From the NCBI RefSeq assembly GCF_028009165.1, contig NC_079242.1:310001-374000 (forward strand): a stretch of 64,000 bases of DNA, in the 5' to 3' direction. How positions within the stretch are numbered: position 1 is the stretch's first letter; every line of letters begins with the position of its first letter. The stretch is from Akanthomyces muscarius. Its lineage: Eukaryota > Ascomycota > Sordariomycetes > Hypocreales > Cordycipitaceae. This document shows positions 10,486 to 22,500 of this stretch, piece by piece. Under the pieces are notes generated by a model. That model had not been told where the DNA came from and ran no database searches. It saw only the letters and a program-made list of their open reading frames with translations. A program made the position numbers and the translations under genes.

Positions 10486-13400
10486 CTTGCAAGTGACTCC
10501 GGGGAAAGAGCGTGATGTAGTATAGACGGTACTAGAATAGAGGAAATGAGGAAGTGATTGCCAGGGGAAGCGGCTAGGCCATTATATTCATGTTCACCTC
10601 CGCCATATAGCTCCGTAATTTTCGTCTTTGGCGCCATGACCTGCACAGATAACGGCCCCTGGGTTACATTCAAGATCGAGTGCGCTCTGTCATCAACGAA
10701 CGAGGCCGGTGGCTTTCTCGGCCCCATACTGAGCTGAGGAAATTGCCTAGAAGGGTATCTCGTTGGGTTCTACACCACGGGGGATCCATGCTCCATCATG
10801 GAGAATGTGGAAAAACGCTAAGGTTTGTCGAGAAATGGCCTCAGCGACCACGCCCGAGCGGGTTGAGGTTGCCGAGAAGACGTGGGTGCGCCGGAGCCCA
10901 TGCCGGCCGGACCAAGAAAATACTTAGCACGCTATATAGCATGGCCTCTGCACGGAGAATAAATTAGCATGATAATAGCGTCCAAGTCAAGAGCCTCCAA
11001 GAGGCTGACAGCAGTAGTTGACAAGTCAACATGAAAAAGGCTGTTGAGCGGCATCGCGTGTGGCGACCTTCCTATTCGGGTAGGCATACAGACGGCGTGC
11101 TCAGCAGCAGACAATCTAGAGCCTCTGCAGATTGTCAGACGGTGGAGCGGCAGTACCCATCAACCCCTTGCCTAACGTTGTAGACTGGCCAAATTTGTCA
11201 CTAGGTAAAGGGAGAACCCTGCTTGACATTGTGACACTGCAGATGTTGGCGAGCGACATGGTAATCGCTACGTAAAAGAAACCACTTGATGGCACCCTGC
11301 ATCTGTAGATTGTCGGTGCGGAGGATATGCAGTGCGGAGAAGTGGGGGGAGGAACAAGCAATACGCAGCGCCGTGATAGAAGATGAAAGGAACAAAATTG
11401 CCGTACTTATGATGGCTTGCCCGATAATAGACACCTGCCGTATTGCCATACGCGCAGCGCCATCATGACCAATTCTCCCCAATAGGTAGGTGGTTTCTGT
11501 GGCATCAGTATTTTCACCGTGGCTCTGTCCGCCTGATCTGGAAAGGGATCAGTCCCAAATCATAGTGTTCTTCTCGGCATGATCAAGCGGTTTGCATCTC
11601 ATAGATGCCGTTCTGCCAAGTTTGTTGAAGCAGTGGCAACGTCATATAAAAAAAACCTTTGGTGAGATGAGACTGCAAGTGCTCGACTTGCCCTGCTGAT
11701 CAAGTTCAAGATGCAAAACGCCAGTACGGCCTGTAAAAAGAAATGGTACAGCGTCGGCTAGAAACAATTCCTACTGCCTTAGTTAGTGTCGCCTGCACAG
11801 CCCCAGCGTGTTGAATCAGCTAGCATTTCTTGTTAGGTAATATCTGGGTGCGGTCTGCAGCCCCGATACCCCGGCATCAGGGTAGTGATTTCGGGCCAGG
11901 GCTTGCCGACGTCCCGTGAAGAAAAAGTTGCCATTTCTGCTAACTGTTGTCAAAGTTTTGGTTCTGCGACAAGATTCGTATTGAGGCGCCGTTGTCTGGC
12001 GGCTGGTAATCAATCCGCGTTCGCAGGCTCTGGTGGCCAATATTGGATATTCGGTAGAGAGGACATGCAAAAGGGAGTGTCGTGCACAGCGCCGCGGTAG
12101 TCTTTCTCGTATTTTCAGAACGTCCGTTGCAGGTTTTCAGTCCAGAAAACTGAACTAAGCATGTTGTGGATGAGAACTCTACTGGCGGTTACTGAACGCC
12201 AGGGTACTGTCAAGGCAGCGTCACCGAGACAGCTCGGGGCTAGGTAGGACTAAATGATGCTCAGAAGCAAACCGAGAAGACCCGAATGCCCGAAAATGAG
12301 TATCTGTTTACGCTTGTGCTCAATTGATTGCCAATGAGTAAAATGTTTCTGTCGAAGGCATCGTGGTTCCGATTAGTACTCACACCCAGCCTCGAAACGG
12401 CCATACGAAATGACGACATACCTCGGACAACAATTTCGATGTTGGAGTCACCTGCTTCATGAGGCGGGATTGCATATGTACTGGTAGCTCTTCAACGGTC
12501 GGCAGTAGCAGCTAAGCTCACGCCTCGCCGGTAGTGCTGATGGTACATTATAAAGGCGACGATCATTTACCAAAGACACGCAAAGACGCAACTAGTGCCG
12601 TCCTTGTGTCGAATACGTGGAGCGCGAGCATCGATAAGATGCTCACTTGCAAAACAAAAGGAAGAATGGTGCAACCAAGACAATTGAGACATGGTTCCCC
12701 GCCATGTAACTAAGGATGCTGCACCTGCATGGAACTTGCGCAGCTAGCATGTATGCTGTTGGGGCTGGCTGGCGCGATTTTCAGGTGGCCCTTGCGTGAG
12801 GTGACGAAGCACTTGCATGGACACGTCTCGTTCTTTTTAAAGAACTGATCGAATGTGACGAGTATTCATCCCATGTAGCCAAGACTTGCCATGGCATTAT
12901 GGCGGAACGAAGCGAAAGGTACCCTGACGCCTTTGCATTGTAAACACGGCTCTCGCGTGCCGTAGGGAAATTCCGCGCAAGCCACTGTCGTCGGGATTTG
13001 CATGCTAGGCACTAGCGTTGGTAGAGAAGGGCCGGGCGCGGCGCAGGGTTCACGCCGTGGAGGCATCATCTGCAGCCAAACCCGACAATCAGCGAAGCAA
13101 ATGTGAAGATCGCGATAGCAAACAGGATAGCAAACGAGGAGTCGCATTCGTGGGCCAAGCCTCCAAGAGGGCCAGTCAGCGTAGACCAGGCGAGTCAAGC
13201 CTAGTGTCGACTGCGTCGTGCTCGAGGTGCAGCAAGGCCGGTCAGCCACCAAGGGGAGCGCGGCCTGATTGGTTGGCGAGTTCCGAAATGCATGGTACGA
13301 GGGTCGACAGCCGTTCCTTTCAAGCATAATATTGTGCAGATTAATTCTCAGCTCGCCTGCCACGGCAAGGTTCCGAAGGAGCGCCAAGGACATTCAAAAC

Positions 13401-14637
13401 GTGCATGCATTGGGCAAGTTATTCGAGATGTCTTTTGCTCGGTAGAGAAGATGGGCATGAGGAGAGCAAACGCCGACACAGCAAACGGAGAGCACGTTTC
13501 CCAGCTGCCAACTGCCGAGCCAGCAGTTTAGCCGGCCGGCAGCCGGGCTGTCTTAGTCGAGGCTACGCCGACCGCCGGCACTGTGCGAGCAATGGCGGAC
13601 TGGCCGAGACATGAGTAGGCATTGTTTGAAAAGGTTAAACAGCGAACAGTAATTTTGAATTTTCTTGATGGAATGGAGCCTTTGTGCCCGTTATAATGGA
13701 TGAGGATAATACAATGTCTTCAAGAGAACCCGTATCACCGGTACTGTGCGCATGTTGTGAGCAGCAGGTGCAAGCAACTGCGTACAGTGTCTCACTGTGC
13801 CGCAGAAAGCTGACGGTGGCTTGCGCCATGACGAGGGTGGCCCATTAGGGTGTCTCTGGGCGGACGCGGGCATTTTAGGTCCTGGTACGGCTACAGTGGA
13901 TGAGTGGTGGTGGGCATGGGTGGTTGAGTGGGTGCGATGGCGAGTGGGCGATTGATTTCACTGGCTGTGGAGAGTGGCAGCGCCGCAGGATGCCCTGTTG
14001 GGCGGCCGCCTTCTGGCTACTGGTACAGTCGCTGCATCAGTAAGTTAGCGCGCGCTGCCACTCGCTGCACCTCGCCCAGGGTCCCTGTATTTCTGCTCCA
14101 GCCCCCATCAGCCCGCAGCATTTCCAGCGGCCACGGCGGCTCTCGCACTTAGTGGCCCCAGTAGCACCACCTTGGATGGCGCTCCTTCCCCAAACCGGCC
14201 GCCGCCCAAAACTCTTTTTCCCTACTGTGTCTCTTGGTCTCCTCTTGCGACTGTCCACTCGCCTCTGCCAAGTTGCAACTCCTCCTTTGCATCGCCAATC
14301 TATCAAATCACTTACTTCTTCATCCTCTAAGCCGACGCTTTCTGCTTTCCGCCGTTGAATGCACATCTCCTGCACCCCAAAGTGTCGTCGATAGCCTGCG
14401 TCCGTTGCGCAGCCCTGCCACGGAATCCCGCCTTTCGCTGCACGCGCTGTCCAACCACCGCCACGGCCACCGCTACCAACGTACCGACGGCCAGCCTAGC
14501 GGGCGCTCCTCGCCGGCATTCACCTTGGTGCGGCGGAGCGAGCCGCGGCCACAGTCGCAGTCGCAACAGTCACAACTAACAAGCGTCAATGATTTTTTAG
14601 TCTTGTCCAACACTGACTGGTTGCTGGACTACTAAAA
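10486..14637. other. Gene-poor stretch, 4.2 kb
   Basis: I find no open frame with recognisable family content on either strand. It holds the S28 gene promoter at its left end and the CT-rich leader of the sugar transporter (about 14150-14637) at its right end. A TATA-like ATTATAAAGG occurs near 12548-12557 with no frame attached. No rRNA or transposase-like sequence recognised; a noncoding RNA cannot be excluded. Confidence 0.5.
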
Positions 14638-16454
14638 ATGCTGTGGCCCCTCTCATCCAAGTCAACCGTTGCTTCCACGCAACCCGGCAGGATGACTCCC
14701 AGGATCACAAACCTATATGCCATTTGCGGCCTCTGCACCCTCGGCGGCTTGCTGCAGGGCTTTGGCGTCTCGTCCCTGTCGGCTATTTTAGCAACATGGC
14801 AGGCAAGTCACTGCCGAGCTTCTTTTATACGTGATCCACGGCTAACAGCAGATGCAGTACAAGGACTACTTTGACAACCCAGAATCAGTCACTCAAGGCG
14901 GCATCATGGCTTCCTTGGCTGGCGGATGTCTGGTTGGCGCACTTGTTTCGTCTTATATTGGCGACCATTTAGGTCGTCGAGACTCTATGATGGTTGCCTG
15001 TGTCATCTTCATCGCAGGCTCTGCTGTCATGTGCGCCGTGCAAGACAAGACCATGCTTATCATTGCCCGGATTGTCAATGGCTCAGGTGTTGGCCTACTC
15101 ACTAGCCAAGGGTATGCGCGCAAGCCGCCTCTTCGCAAGATCATCTGCTAACTTGTCAAGGCCCATCTATATCGCGGAAATGAGCCCAGCAAATATGCGA
15201 GGCAGACTCATTGCCATGCAACAGTGGATGATTACGTGGGGCGTATGTACATTCGCGCACGCATCTATTCTCCGATGGTCTAACTTGCTATTCAGATCCT
15301 CATCATGTACTATGTTTCTTACGGAGCCTCGCGCATTGACTCAACTGCTGCCTTTCGACTTCCATGGGGTCTGCAGATTATCCCTGCCTTGGTGCTGCTC
15401 TTCTGCCTGCCCATGATGCCCCGGTCCCCAAGATGGCTTGCTACCAAGGGCCGCTGGGACGAGACCTTGGAGGTTTTGGCCATGGTTCGCGCCAAAGGTG
15501 ACAAGACTGACGCAAACACTCTTGCTGAGTTGCAAGACATCAGAGATAGAGTCGAGTAAGTGTCCAAGGCTCTCTGTGCTCATTCACGTACTGATGCCCA
15601 CTAGGCAAGAAAACAGTTACAAGTCTACCTCTTGGGGCGAACTCTTCACCCGTCGCAACATTGTGCGTCTCCACGTCGCCTTCTTCACCCACATCTGGTC
15701 ACAGTACAGTGGTGTCAACGCCCTCATGTACTACATTGTCTACATTTTCCAGATGGCCGGCCTTTCGGGCACGACGAACCTCACCATTTCTAGCATTCAA
15801 TATGTCATCAACGTCGTCATGACTGTACCGACGCTAGTCTTCTCCGACAAGTTTCCCCGACGCAAAGTCATGATGACTGGTAGCCTTCTCATGGCCATCT
15901 TGCATTTCACCATGGCTGCCGTCATGGCTACGAACGGCCATCCCGTCCCCGGGGGGCTCGAGGGCACGCCCACCGTTACCTGGACACTATACGCTGGACG
16001 CGCCAGCCAGGCCATTATTGCTTGCAGTTATATTTTCACAGCTACTTATGCATTGACCTGGGGCCCTATGGGCTGGATATATCCTTCCGAAATCATTCCG
16101 CTGTACATTCGATCCAAAGCCGTTTCGTTGGCGACTCTCTTCAACTGGGGCTGCAACTTTAGCCTGACCTTTTTTACCCCGACGGCGTTCCGCAACATCC
16201 AGTGGCGTTTTTACATCATCTTCGGATCTTTTTGTGTCGGTGCCTTTGTTCACGTCTTTTTCTTCTTCCAAGAGACGCAAGGCCGTTCATTGGAAGAAAT
16301 GAATGACATTTTCGACAACAATACGTTTGCCTTTGGAAAAATTCAAAACGATAGCCACGATTTCCGAAAGCGCGTACGAAAAGCGGGAGAGAGACTTGAG
16401 TACTCTCCACCAACGTCAGAAGTCGCCGAGCTGGGGCTGTCTGACCGAAACTAA
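14638..16454 (+). CDS. MFS sugar transporter (hexose/lactose permease-like)
   Basis: Predicted plasma-membrane proton-sugar symporter of the fungal sugar porter family. Five exons: 14638-14802, 14858-15111 (or from 14852), 15161-15242, 15296-15555 and 15605-16454, giving about 536 aa. Intron 1 starts with GCAAGT rather than GT, after a perfect CAG exon end, a classical GC-AG intron; its acceptor is either 14851 or 14857, both in frame. The other introns are GT-AG of about 49-53 nt. Hallmarks are the loop motif GDHLGRRDSM, PIYIAEMSPANMRGR, PRSPRWLATKGR, the sugar-site helix WSQYSGVNALMYY, GPMGWIYPSEI and GRSLEEMNDIF. Twelve hydrophobic helices are plausible. The sugar cannot be told. It is about 22 kb from the NRPS, so a role there is unlikely. 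Confidence 0.9.
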
Positions 16455-16799
16455 AAATTATGATACCACAGGGCGCACGCCCGCTCAGATTTATGAGTTT
16501 GTTTTGGCTGAAACATCCATTTCATCGGCGTTTTATTGCATTAGACATATTTATATGAAGGGGCTTTTGAAGCTGGAATTTGCCGCATAGCTAGAGGATT
16601 CTTGCATATCCAGATGCCTGCATAATTGACTACTTGTCTAAACTCGCTACCTTTGATGTTGGATATGGCTGAGCCTGTTCTGTGATTCGCAAACAGCATT
16701 CTATGCCTTTGTACAATATGTGCTTGCTTCCATGCGAGAAAAGAATGCTCCGATTAATGGTTACGTTATTTAAGTCTAAGCGCCCCGCGTCTGTTTACG

Positions 16800-17335
16800 C
16801 ACCTTTGTCGGTGGTTTGCTCCAAACGCACATTGCCGCCAACGTCAAAGAGGAAGGTCGCATCTTTACTCTGTACATTTGTATATAAGCACCGACATCGA
16901 ACATGAGAGCCCAGTCTGTCAGTCTGTCAGTCATACCACTATTCACGTTCTCAGAGGCTTTACGGTAAAGGCACACGCGACATCAAGGAGGAAGGCCAGC
17001 ACTGCACTCTGTGCATTTCATATATGAGCGCCGACGTCAAACAAGTCGGCCCAGTCTGTCGGTTTGTCCGCCTGTCAGTCTACCACACTTTCCACTTCCG
17101 TGCCATTTTGGTAAAGGCACACGGCCACCGCCATCAAAGAGAATGGCCTGAATCTTGACTCTACACGCTCCAGTTGTGGCCACCAGTGTCAATGAAGACG
17201 GCTCAATCTGTGGATCATGCCATTCTTTGCGTTTCCGTGGGCTGTGTTGCAATGATGCACAACAACCGTCATCGAAGAGGGCAGACCAGGCTGTCAATCA
17301 TGGCACTCTGGTCATGTGGAAGTATAAAATGACCT
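16800..17335. repeat. Degenerate tandem repeat, about 140-150 bp unit, three to four copies
   Basis: The element AACGTCAAAGAGGAAGG at 16840 recurs, diverged, at 16979, 17130 and 17268, spacing 139, 151 and 138 bp. Units one and two also share ACTCTGTGCATTT-like, TATATAAG/TATATGAG, CACCGACATCGAAC-like and CCCAGTCTGTC blocks, and GGTAAAGGCACACG lies just before units two and three. The third unit is more diverged and the fourth is partial. The array lies directly upstream of the small Cys-rich gene. Read by eye; no percent identity was computed. Confidence 0.8.
17323..17329 (+). promoter_or_regulatory. Putative TATA box (TATAAAA)
   Basis: TATAAAA about 110 bp upstream of the 17436 start, just past the last repeat unit; a plausible core promoter for the Cys-rich gene. 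Position only; no functional evidence. Confidence 0.5.
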
Positions 17336-17435
17336 CTGTTCCTCGCCAAAATTGAAGAAGAAGAATTGCCGCCACCAACAACCTCTTTTAGAGACTAACC
17401 ACCATCACGACACCATCACCAACAGCACCACCATC

Positions 17436-17951
17436 ATGTCTAACAACGGATCACGCATCGCCGAGAGCGACGTCACCGATGCCTGCGAGCAATGGTCCAT
17501 CTCATACCGCTCGCCGACGCCCCCGCCGCCCGGCAGCAAGCTCATCTCCGTCTGGTGGTGCCGGGTCTGCCACCACCGCCACGGCCTCGGCGTGACGAGC
17601 AACTGCCTCAACTGCAGCGTCCGGTTCCACCCCGACAACTGCCGCAGCCTGTGGTTCCACGTCACCGCCGACGGGTACCGCACCGCGTTCATGTGGAACC
17701 AGCGCTTCCGCCGGCCCAACAGTCTCGAGGCCGCCAGCGCGCTCGAGCAGGCCGAGCTGGAGCAGATCGAGGCCGAGGCCGGCGTCGTCGCCCTCAGCGA
17801 CGGCGAGCAGGACGAGGACGAGGAGGCGACGAGGACGAGGGAGGGGTCGGTCGCGAGCGCCACGGGAGGGTTGGTCGAGGGCGGGGGGGTGCCGGATGCT
17901 GCCAGCGGGAGAGGCGGCCGCGCGAGCTACCCTGATAAGTTGGTCAACTAG
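17436..17951 (+). CDS. Small Cys-rich protein with paired CxxC motifs, unknown function
   Basis: Single-exon frame of 171 aa from ATG 17436, which follows a CA-rich leader (ACCATCATG context). I do not recognise it as a named family. The central part reads WWCRVCHHRHGLG, then NCLNCSVRFHPDNC: two CxxC pairs 12 residues apart plus a further Cys and His residues, an arrangement that could bind zinc (zinc ribbon-like). The C-terminal half is acidic and low-complexity (DGEQDEDEEA) followed by Gly/Ala-rich sequence. No signal peptide or membrane segment. The reading frame is open upstream to 17352, but without an ATG. A TATA box and a degenerate tandem repeat precede it. Confidence 0.72.
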   Translation: MSNNGSRIAESDVTDACEQWSISYRSPTPPPPGSKLISVWWCRVCHHRHGLGVTSNCLNCSVRFHPDNCRSLWFHVTADGYRTAFMWNQRFRRPNSLEAASALEQAELEQIEAEAGVVALSDGEQDEDEEATRTREGSVASATGGLVEGGGVPDAASGRGGRASYPDKLVN

Positions 17952-18577
17952 TTATTTATCCTCTTGCTATTTTACTTTTTTCCTTGCGTCTCCAATGGAC
18001 GTTAGTCTTTGGTAGTCTTGGAGGTCGTTGATACGAGACTGGAGTTGTGGAGTTAGTCTGGCATATAGCAACCAGAGTTGAGTTTCGACCAACAAGGGGT
18101 CAACAAGGGGTCAACCAATTTATGAAGAAAAAAAAGAAGAAAACCTTTCTTTTTTTCGAAACACATTGCAGTTATGAGTGAGCAAATGTCTTGGTTGACC
18201 AGAGTAAATGTTATTATTTTTCCTATCGTGGGACGTCAAAAGGCAACCGGGGCAATCAATGTGGTGGTTGTCTTGGGAAACTCGCTTTCCTTCAGTTCTT
18301 TATCCGGCATCACAGATTTGGTTGCGCCAGCGCCCGCAGTCTTGCCATCTTTTTTCTGTAATATTTTTGCTGATTTCTTTTTTCAGAAACCAGTATACCG
18401 ACACCCTAAAAAAGGAAAAGAATAAAAAAAGGTCGACCAAAAATAAAATAATCAAGCACATCCCAGCATTTCCCGTTTCCACAACAGCCCAGAAATCAAA
18501 AGCGGCATCACAGAATTAAACAAAAGAAGAAACGTTCGAAACAAAGCAGGGTATAACAAGGCAATAGCGGCAGACGC
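17952..18577. other. Convergent intergenic region, no gene seen
   Basis: 3' ends of the Cys-rich gene and of H2A.Z face each other. A/T-rich with several poly-A and poly-T runs (about 18125-18160 and 18410-18450). Short open frames here have no recognisable content. Confidence 0.6.
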
Positions 18578-19506
18578 TTATGCCTCGAGGGCCTTGTTCT
18601 TCTTCTTCTGTTCAACCTTGAGCAGCAGCGCGCGGTTGATGTGCGGCAGAACACCACCGTAGGCAATCGTGGCGCGGATCAGGGTGTCGAGCTCTTCGTC
18701 ACCACGAATGGCGAGCTGAAGATGTCTGGGCGTGATGCGCTTGACCTTGAGGTCCTTGGCGGCGTTCTGCATCAATGGTTAGCGGAGGTTCAAACGATTC
18801 GCGCCGCGTGACGCGCTGTCCGAGGAGGAAATGAAAAACGTACGCCAGCCAGCTCGAGGACTTCAGCGGTAAGATACTCCAGAACAGCAGTAACGTAGAC
18901 GGCAGCCTTGGCACCGACGCGCATCTTGCTCTGGGTGTTTTGCTTGAGGAATCGCTTAACACGACCGCAGGGGAACTGTACATTGCATGACATGGTTAGC
19001 ATAATCATAATCCGGCAGACTGCCTGTGAAAAGTTTGCGCAAAGCTTCGCCAAACGCTCGCGACGCAATCGCACGAGCCCCACACGCCAACAGACTCTCG
19101 GCGGTGGTGTCATCGACTGCAGGCGCAGCAAACGTCGCGCATCGAATCCACCGCCGCGGGAAGCTCGATTCGTGCGCTGCAAACAGAGTACGATGCATTT
19201 TCCGCGTGGAGGAGCTCGGTGACGCGTTTCGGATCGAGAGCTGGCGACGGTGGCGGATGCGGCGGGCCGTTCGAGGGGATGGCATGAGGGGCGGCGCGCG
19301 CGCGACATTGACAGCGGGCGACAAAAAGACACAGAGAAAAAAAGTTGCTAATTTCGCGGGGTCGTAGGAGACTGCAATCATTCCAAAAAGCTTACCTGGA
19401 GGCCGGCGCGGGCAGAGTGGCTCTGCTGCTTCTTCTGGCCGTCGGCGCCGCTGGTCTTGCCACCAGAGCTCTTTCCGCCAGAGGACTTTCCCTTGCCGCC
19501 GGGCAT
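18578..19506 (-). CDS. HTZ1: Histone H2A.Z variant
   Basis: Replacement histone placed at promoters by SWR1-type remodellers. Exons 19506-19396, 18975-18844 and 18766-18578 join in phase to 143 aa. The H2A.Z rather than H2A identity is shown by the N-tail [35 protein letters not shown], the extended acidic patch [22 protein letters not shown], and [15 protein letters not shown]. The C-tail lacks the SQ[E/D] phosphorylation motif of canonical fungal H2A. Intron 1 is 420 nt, far longer than other introns here; intron 2 is 77 nt. Both are GT-AG. The start is fixed by family conservation. Confidence 0.97.
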
Positions 19507-22500
19507 TTTGACGATGATATCGGTTGAGAGAAAAAAATTCAACAAATTCGAGAAATCGAGAGAGGATGCGACAAGTTCTGCGCAGCCGAGTCGTGAATAA
19601 TAGTGAATGCGAACGAGTTGGTGATGCGATGGAGGGGGGGGTGTCTGTTGATGAAGGAGGAGCGTTGGTGCGATGCGTGGCGGCGGGCGGTGTTTACGGC
19701 AGAAATTTAGCTTTGCTGCAGCTGGCGTAGCTGATTCCAATGTTGTTGTCTGGGGCGCTGGAAGAGGAGGGGAGGCGGCGCTGCCTACAAGGCCACGGCC
19801 CAACAGGCTGTTTGTTTGGAGGACCCTCGGCTGCAGCCAATAAGAGGGCGTCGCTGCTATCGAGTGATGCGCCACGCTTGCGAGCTGTGGCTAGTGCCTT
19901 TTGCTCCGTCTGTTTCCGGAAGCCGAAGATTCGCCGCTCTGAGGCGTCCGGCCCAGGCAGACAGGCGGCCAGCAGGCCCAAGGCAGCAGTGGCCGGTTTG
20001 CCCTGTCGTGCATCATCCTGTACAAGGGACAACAGTTGAATGCCGATTATCGCATGCTTTTTTTCTTTTCGTAGATCGATGGTGGTGGCTGCCACGGCGT
20101 GTGCGGTGTTGGCTTGATAGATGCTGGTTGAGACTCGCTTTCTGCGGGGAGCCCAACACGGGAGCACACAGAATGTATCGGCCAGCCGTATTGTATCATG
20201 GGCTCAGCGAGCCATCTTCTTCGGTGGAGGTTGCATCGTATTCGATGCCATAGCCACTGTTTTGCTGTGTGGTCGGCGACAGCGTAGGGCAATATATTGG
20301 ACTTGAATGGGTGCTGCTGTTGAGGCACCGCAATCGAGGCGCACGAGGAGACAGCCGTCCGCCCCGCTGAATGCCAGCCACTCGATGTGGCTGGAGCGAA
20401 CGGCCTCGCCACAGCGGCCGTTGGCGTAGCGAGAAGCTCGCGAATGTAAACACTACATGCTCTCCACTCGTGAGACACGCGAAATCTGCAACTGGCATCT
20501 GGCTGGCTGTTTAGCGCGACACGGGGCATTTCTTACCTGCGGCTTCGGTTCCTTTGGGTTTGATAGCTGCGATTGCCGAACTCACAGGCATCTGGTGGAT
20601 CTGTCTCCGCGACACGGCATGTTGCAGATTGCAGTATTGGTACCATGACGATTCGCTAGGCGTTTTAGCGATCTGGTGCTTGCCATGCCACGAAATTACG
20701 CGAGAACAGCATTGGGACACATAGCCATTAGTATCATGGATGTATTGGAAACCACTTGCTAGTTGCACGGGGCACGCGACATGCATGTATGAGTGATGCT
20801 CTATCACTTACCCTGTAGGTGCATTTGTGAGTATGCCCATGGCGAAATCAGACTCTCACAGGCCAAGCAGGGCAAAGGGACCTTTTGTAGTAAAGACGGA
20901 TGCACGATAGAGGCTGGAAGTATTTCGAACAAAATGGCTGCCTGTTATGTCCTTATAGTTATTCTATCCAGCCTCTCTGCTTTGCTGGATCTGTGCTGAA
21001 CGCGATGCGGTGACTTACACACTTCCATCAGACAAACAATATGTGACTTAGCCCACGCTGATGTAATGTACACGGAATGAGCATAACGTAGCACGAACGA
21101 GCCAAGTTCTACAACTCAATTAAAGGGCTCTACATCGTAATTACAGGCGCCCTGCATTGGACCGGCAGATACATCAACACACACCGCTTGATTCAACACG
21201 TGAGATGGCCAAGTACGCCCGGGACATGAGCGACTGCTTCACAATCACAGTTTGCTTTATCCGACAACATGAAAGTCTCGTGTTTATTAAGCCTATAAAT
21301 TGCCCTGGCTCTTGAAAATGCCATCCCCGGATGGATCGCTGGCGCACACGAGCGCTGCCCTTATACCAGCAACTGGCAGTTTGCCGGGATGACCAAAAAT
21401 TCCAGATCGTGCAAACCTCTGTGCACGAGAGCCTTGTCATTCCGCTTATTACTGCACGCAAGCTCAAACCCAGACTGCTGGGTGAACCGTGCAGCTGCAG
21501 GTCGAGTGGGGGACGGACGGCCGTGCAGCCAAAGCCAGATTTAGCTGCATGATGCTACTAAGGCTGTACTGGTATGTAGAGCACAAATAGACACTACTAA
21601 TATCAGAGTGGCAGAAGGGTTTGCGTGACAGGCCTTTCATATTTGAGGTCCAAGTCGCGATTCCGCAACGAAGGTTTTTATAGTATAATTTGGCCAACGT
21701 GCCTAGGGCATGAGCTCTTGTTTCAAGGAAACATAAACACACCCACACTGAGAGTTCAGATACTGGCAACGGTACTCGGTACACATCGTGTCCAGGTCAA
21801 AAAGGGGTCCAATTCCCAACTACCCAGCATATGGTGGACCTACTTTCCCACGACCGGGTTGTGCTGCTGGATTAGCGCTGAAACCGTACTCGTGAGCAGG
21901 ATCGGCCCGGCTGTACCACAGTACATGACGTCAAATGACGAAACCATTGGAGCTGTCTTTGTCCACAACGGCAATTTGGTACTGCTTGTTAGCCATTGCG
22001 CTACTCAGTATCCGTAGGCGGTTGATATGGACTGAGCATCATTGCTGCCTGAGTGGAGGCTCTTTGCTCCCAAGTGACGATCTTGCAGGGCCGCCGCTCT
22101 TCGAAGCTTGGTTCCCAAAGCCTCGGAATCGATCTAATTTGGTCGCTGTCCCAGGGTGGCTTGAGGCTGCTAGGATCCCTTTAGCGAGTTGTGGCGGCAG
22201 AAAGGACAGGGGACCTCGCGCCCGGGTGTGTAACCCCTTAGATGGGATGACGGGCTCCCCGCCTGCATATTCACACCTGGTACAGATGTGAGAAGGTCGA
22301 ATCAACACGGCTCTTTCTTGTGTTGGAGGGGGAATAAAAAGAAAGTGCTAAAAAAAGAAAGCACACACGCCCGAGGCGGCCCGCGTGATTGCAACCGCGG
22401 GTCGCCTATTATTATGCAGACCCTTACCTTACGGGATGAGCGCACGTCCTACCGATTGGCTCGGCGGCCGTCCCCGCTGATGATGGCCCAGCTCCCGTGG

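Larger units (their letters stand above)
16455..17435. other. Intergenic region with degenerate tandem repeats
   Basis: 3' UTR of the transporter, then the tandem repeats listed separately, then the promoter and CA-rich leader of the Cys-rich protein gene. Confidence 0.6.
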
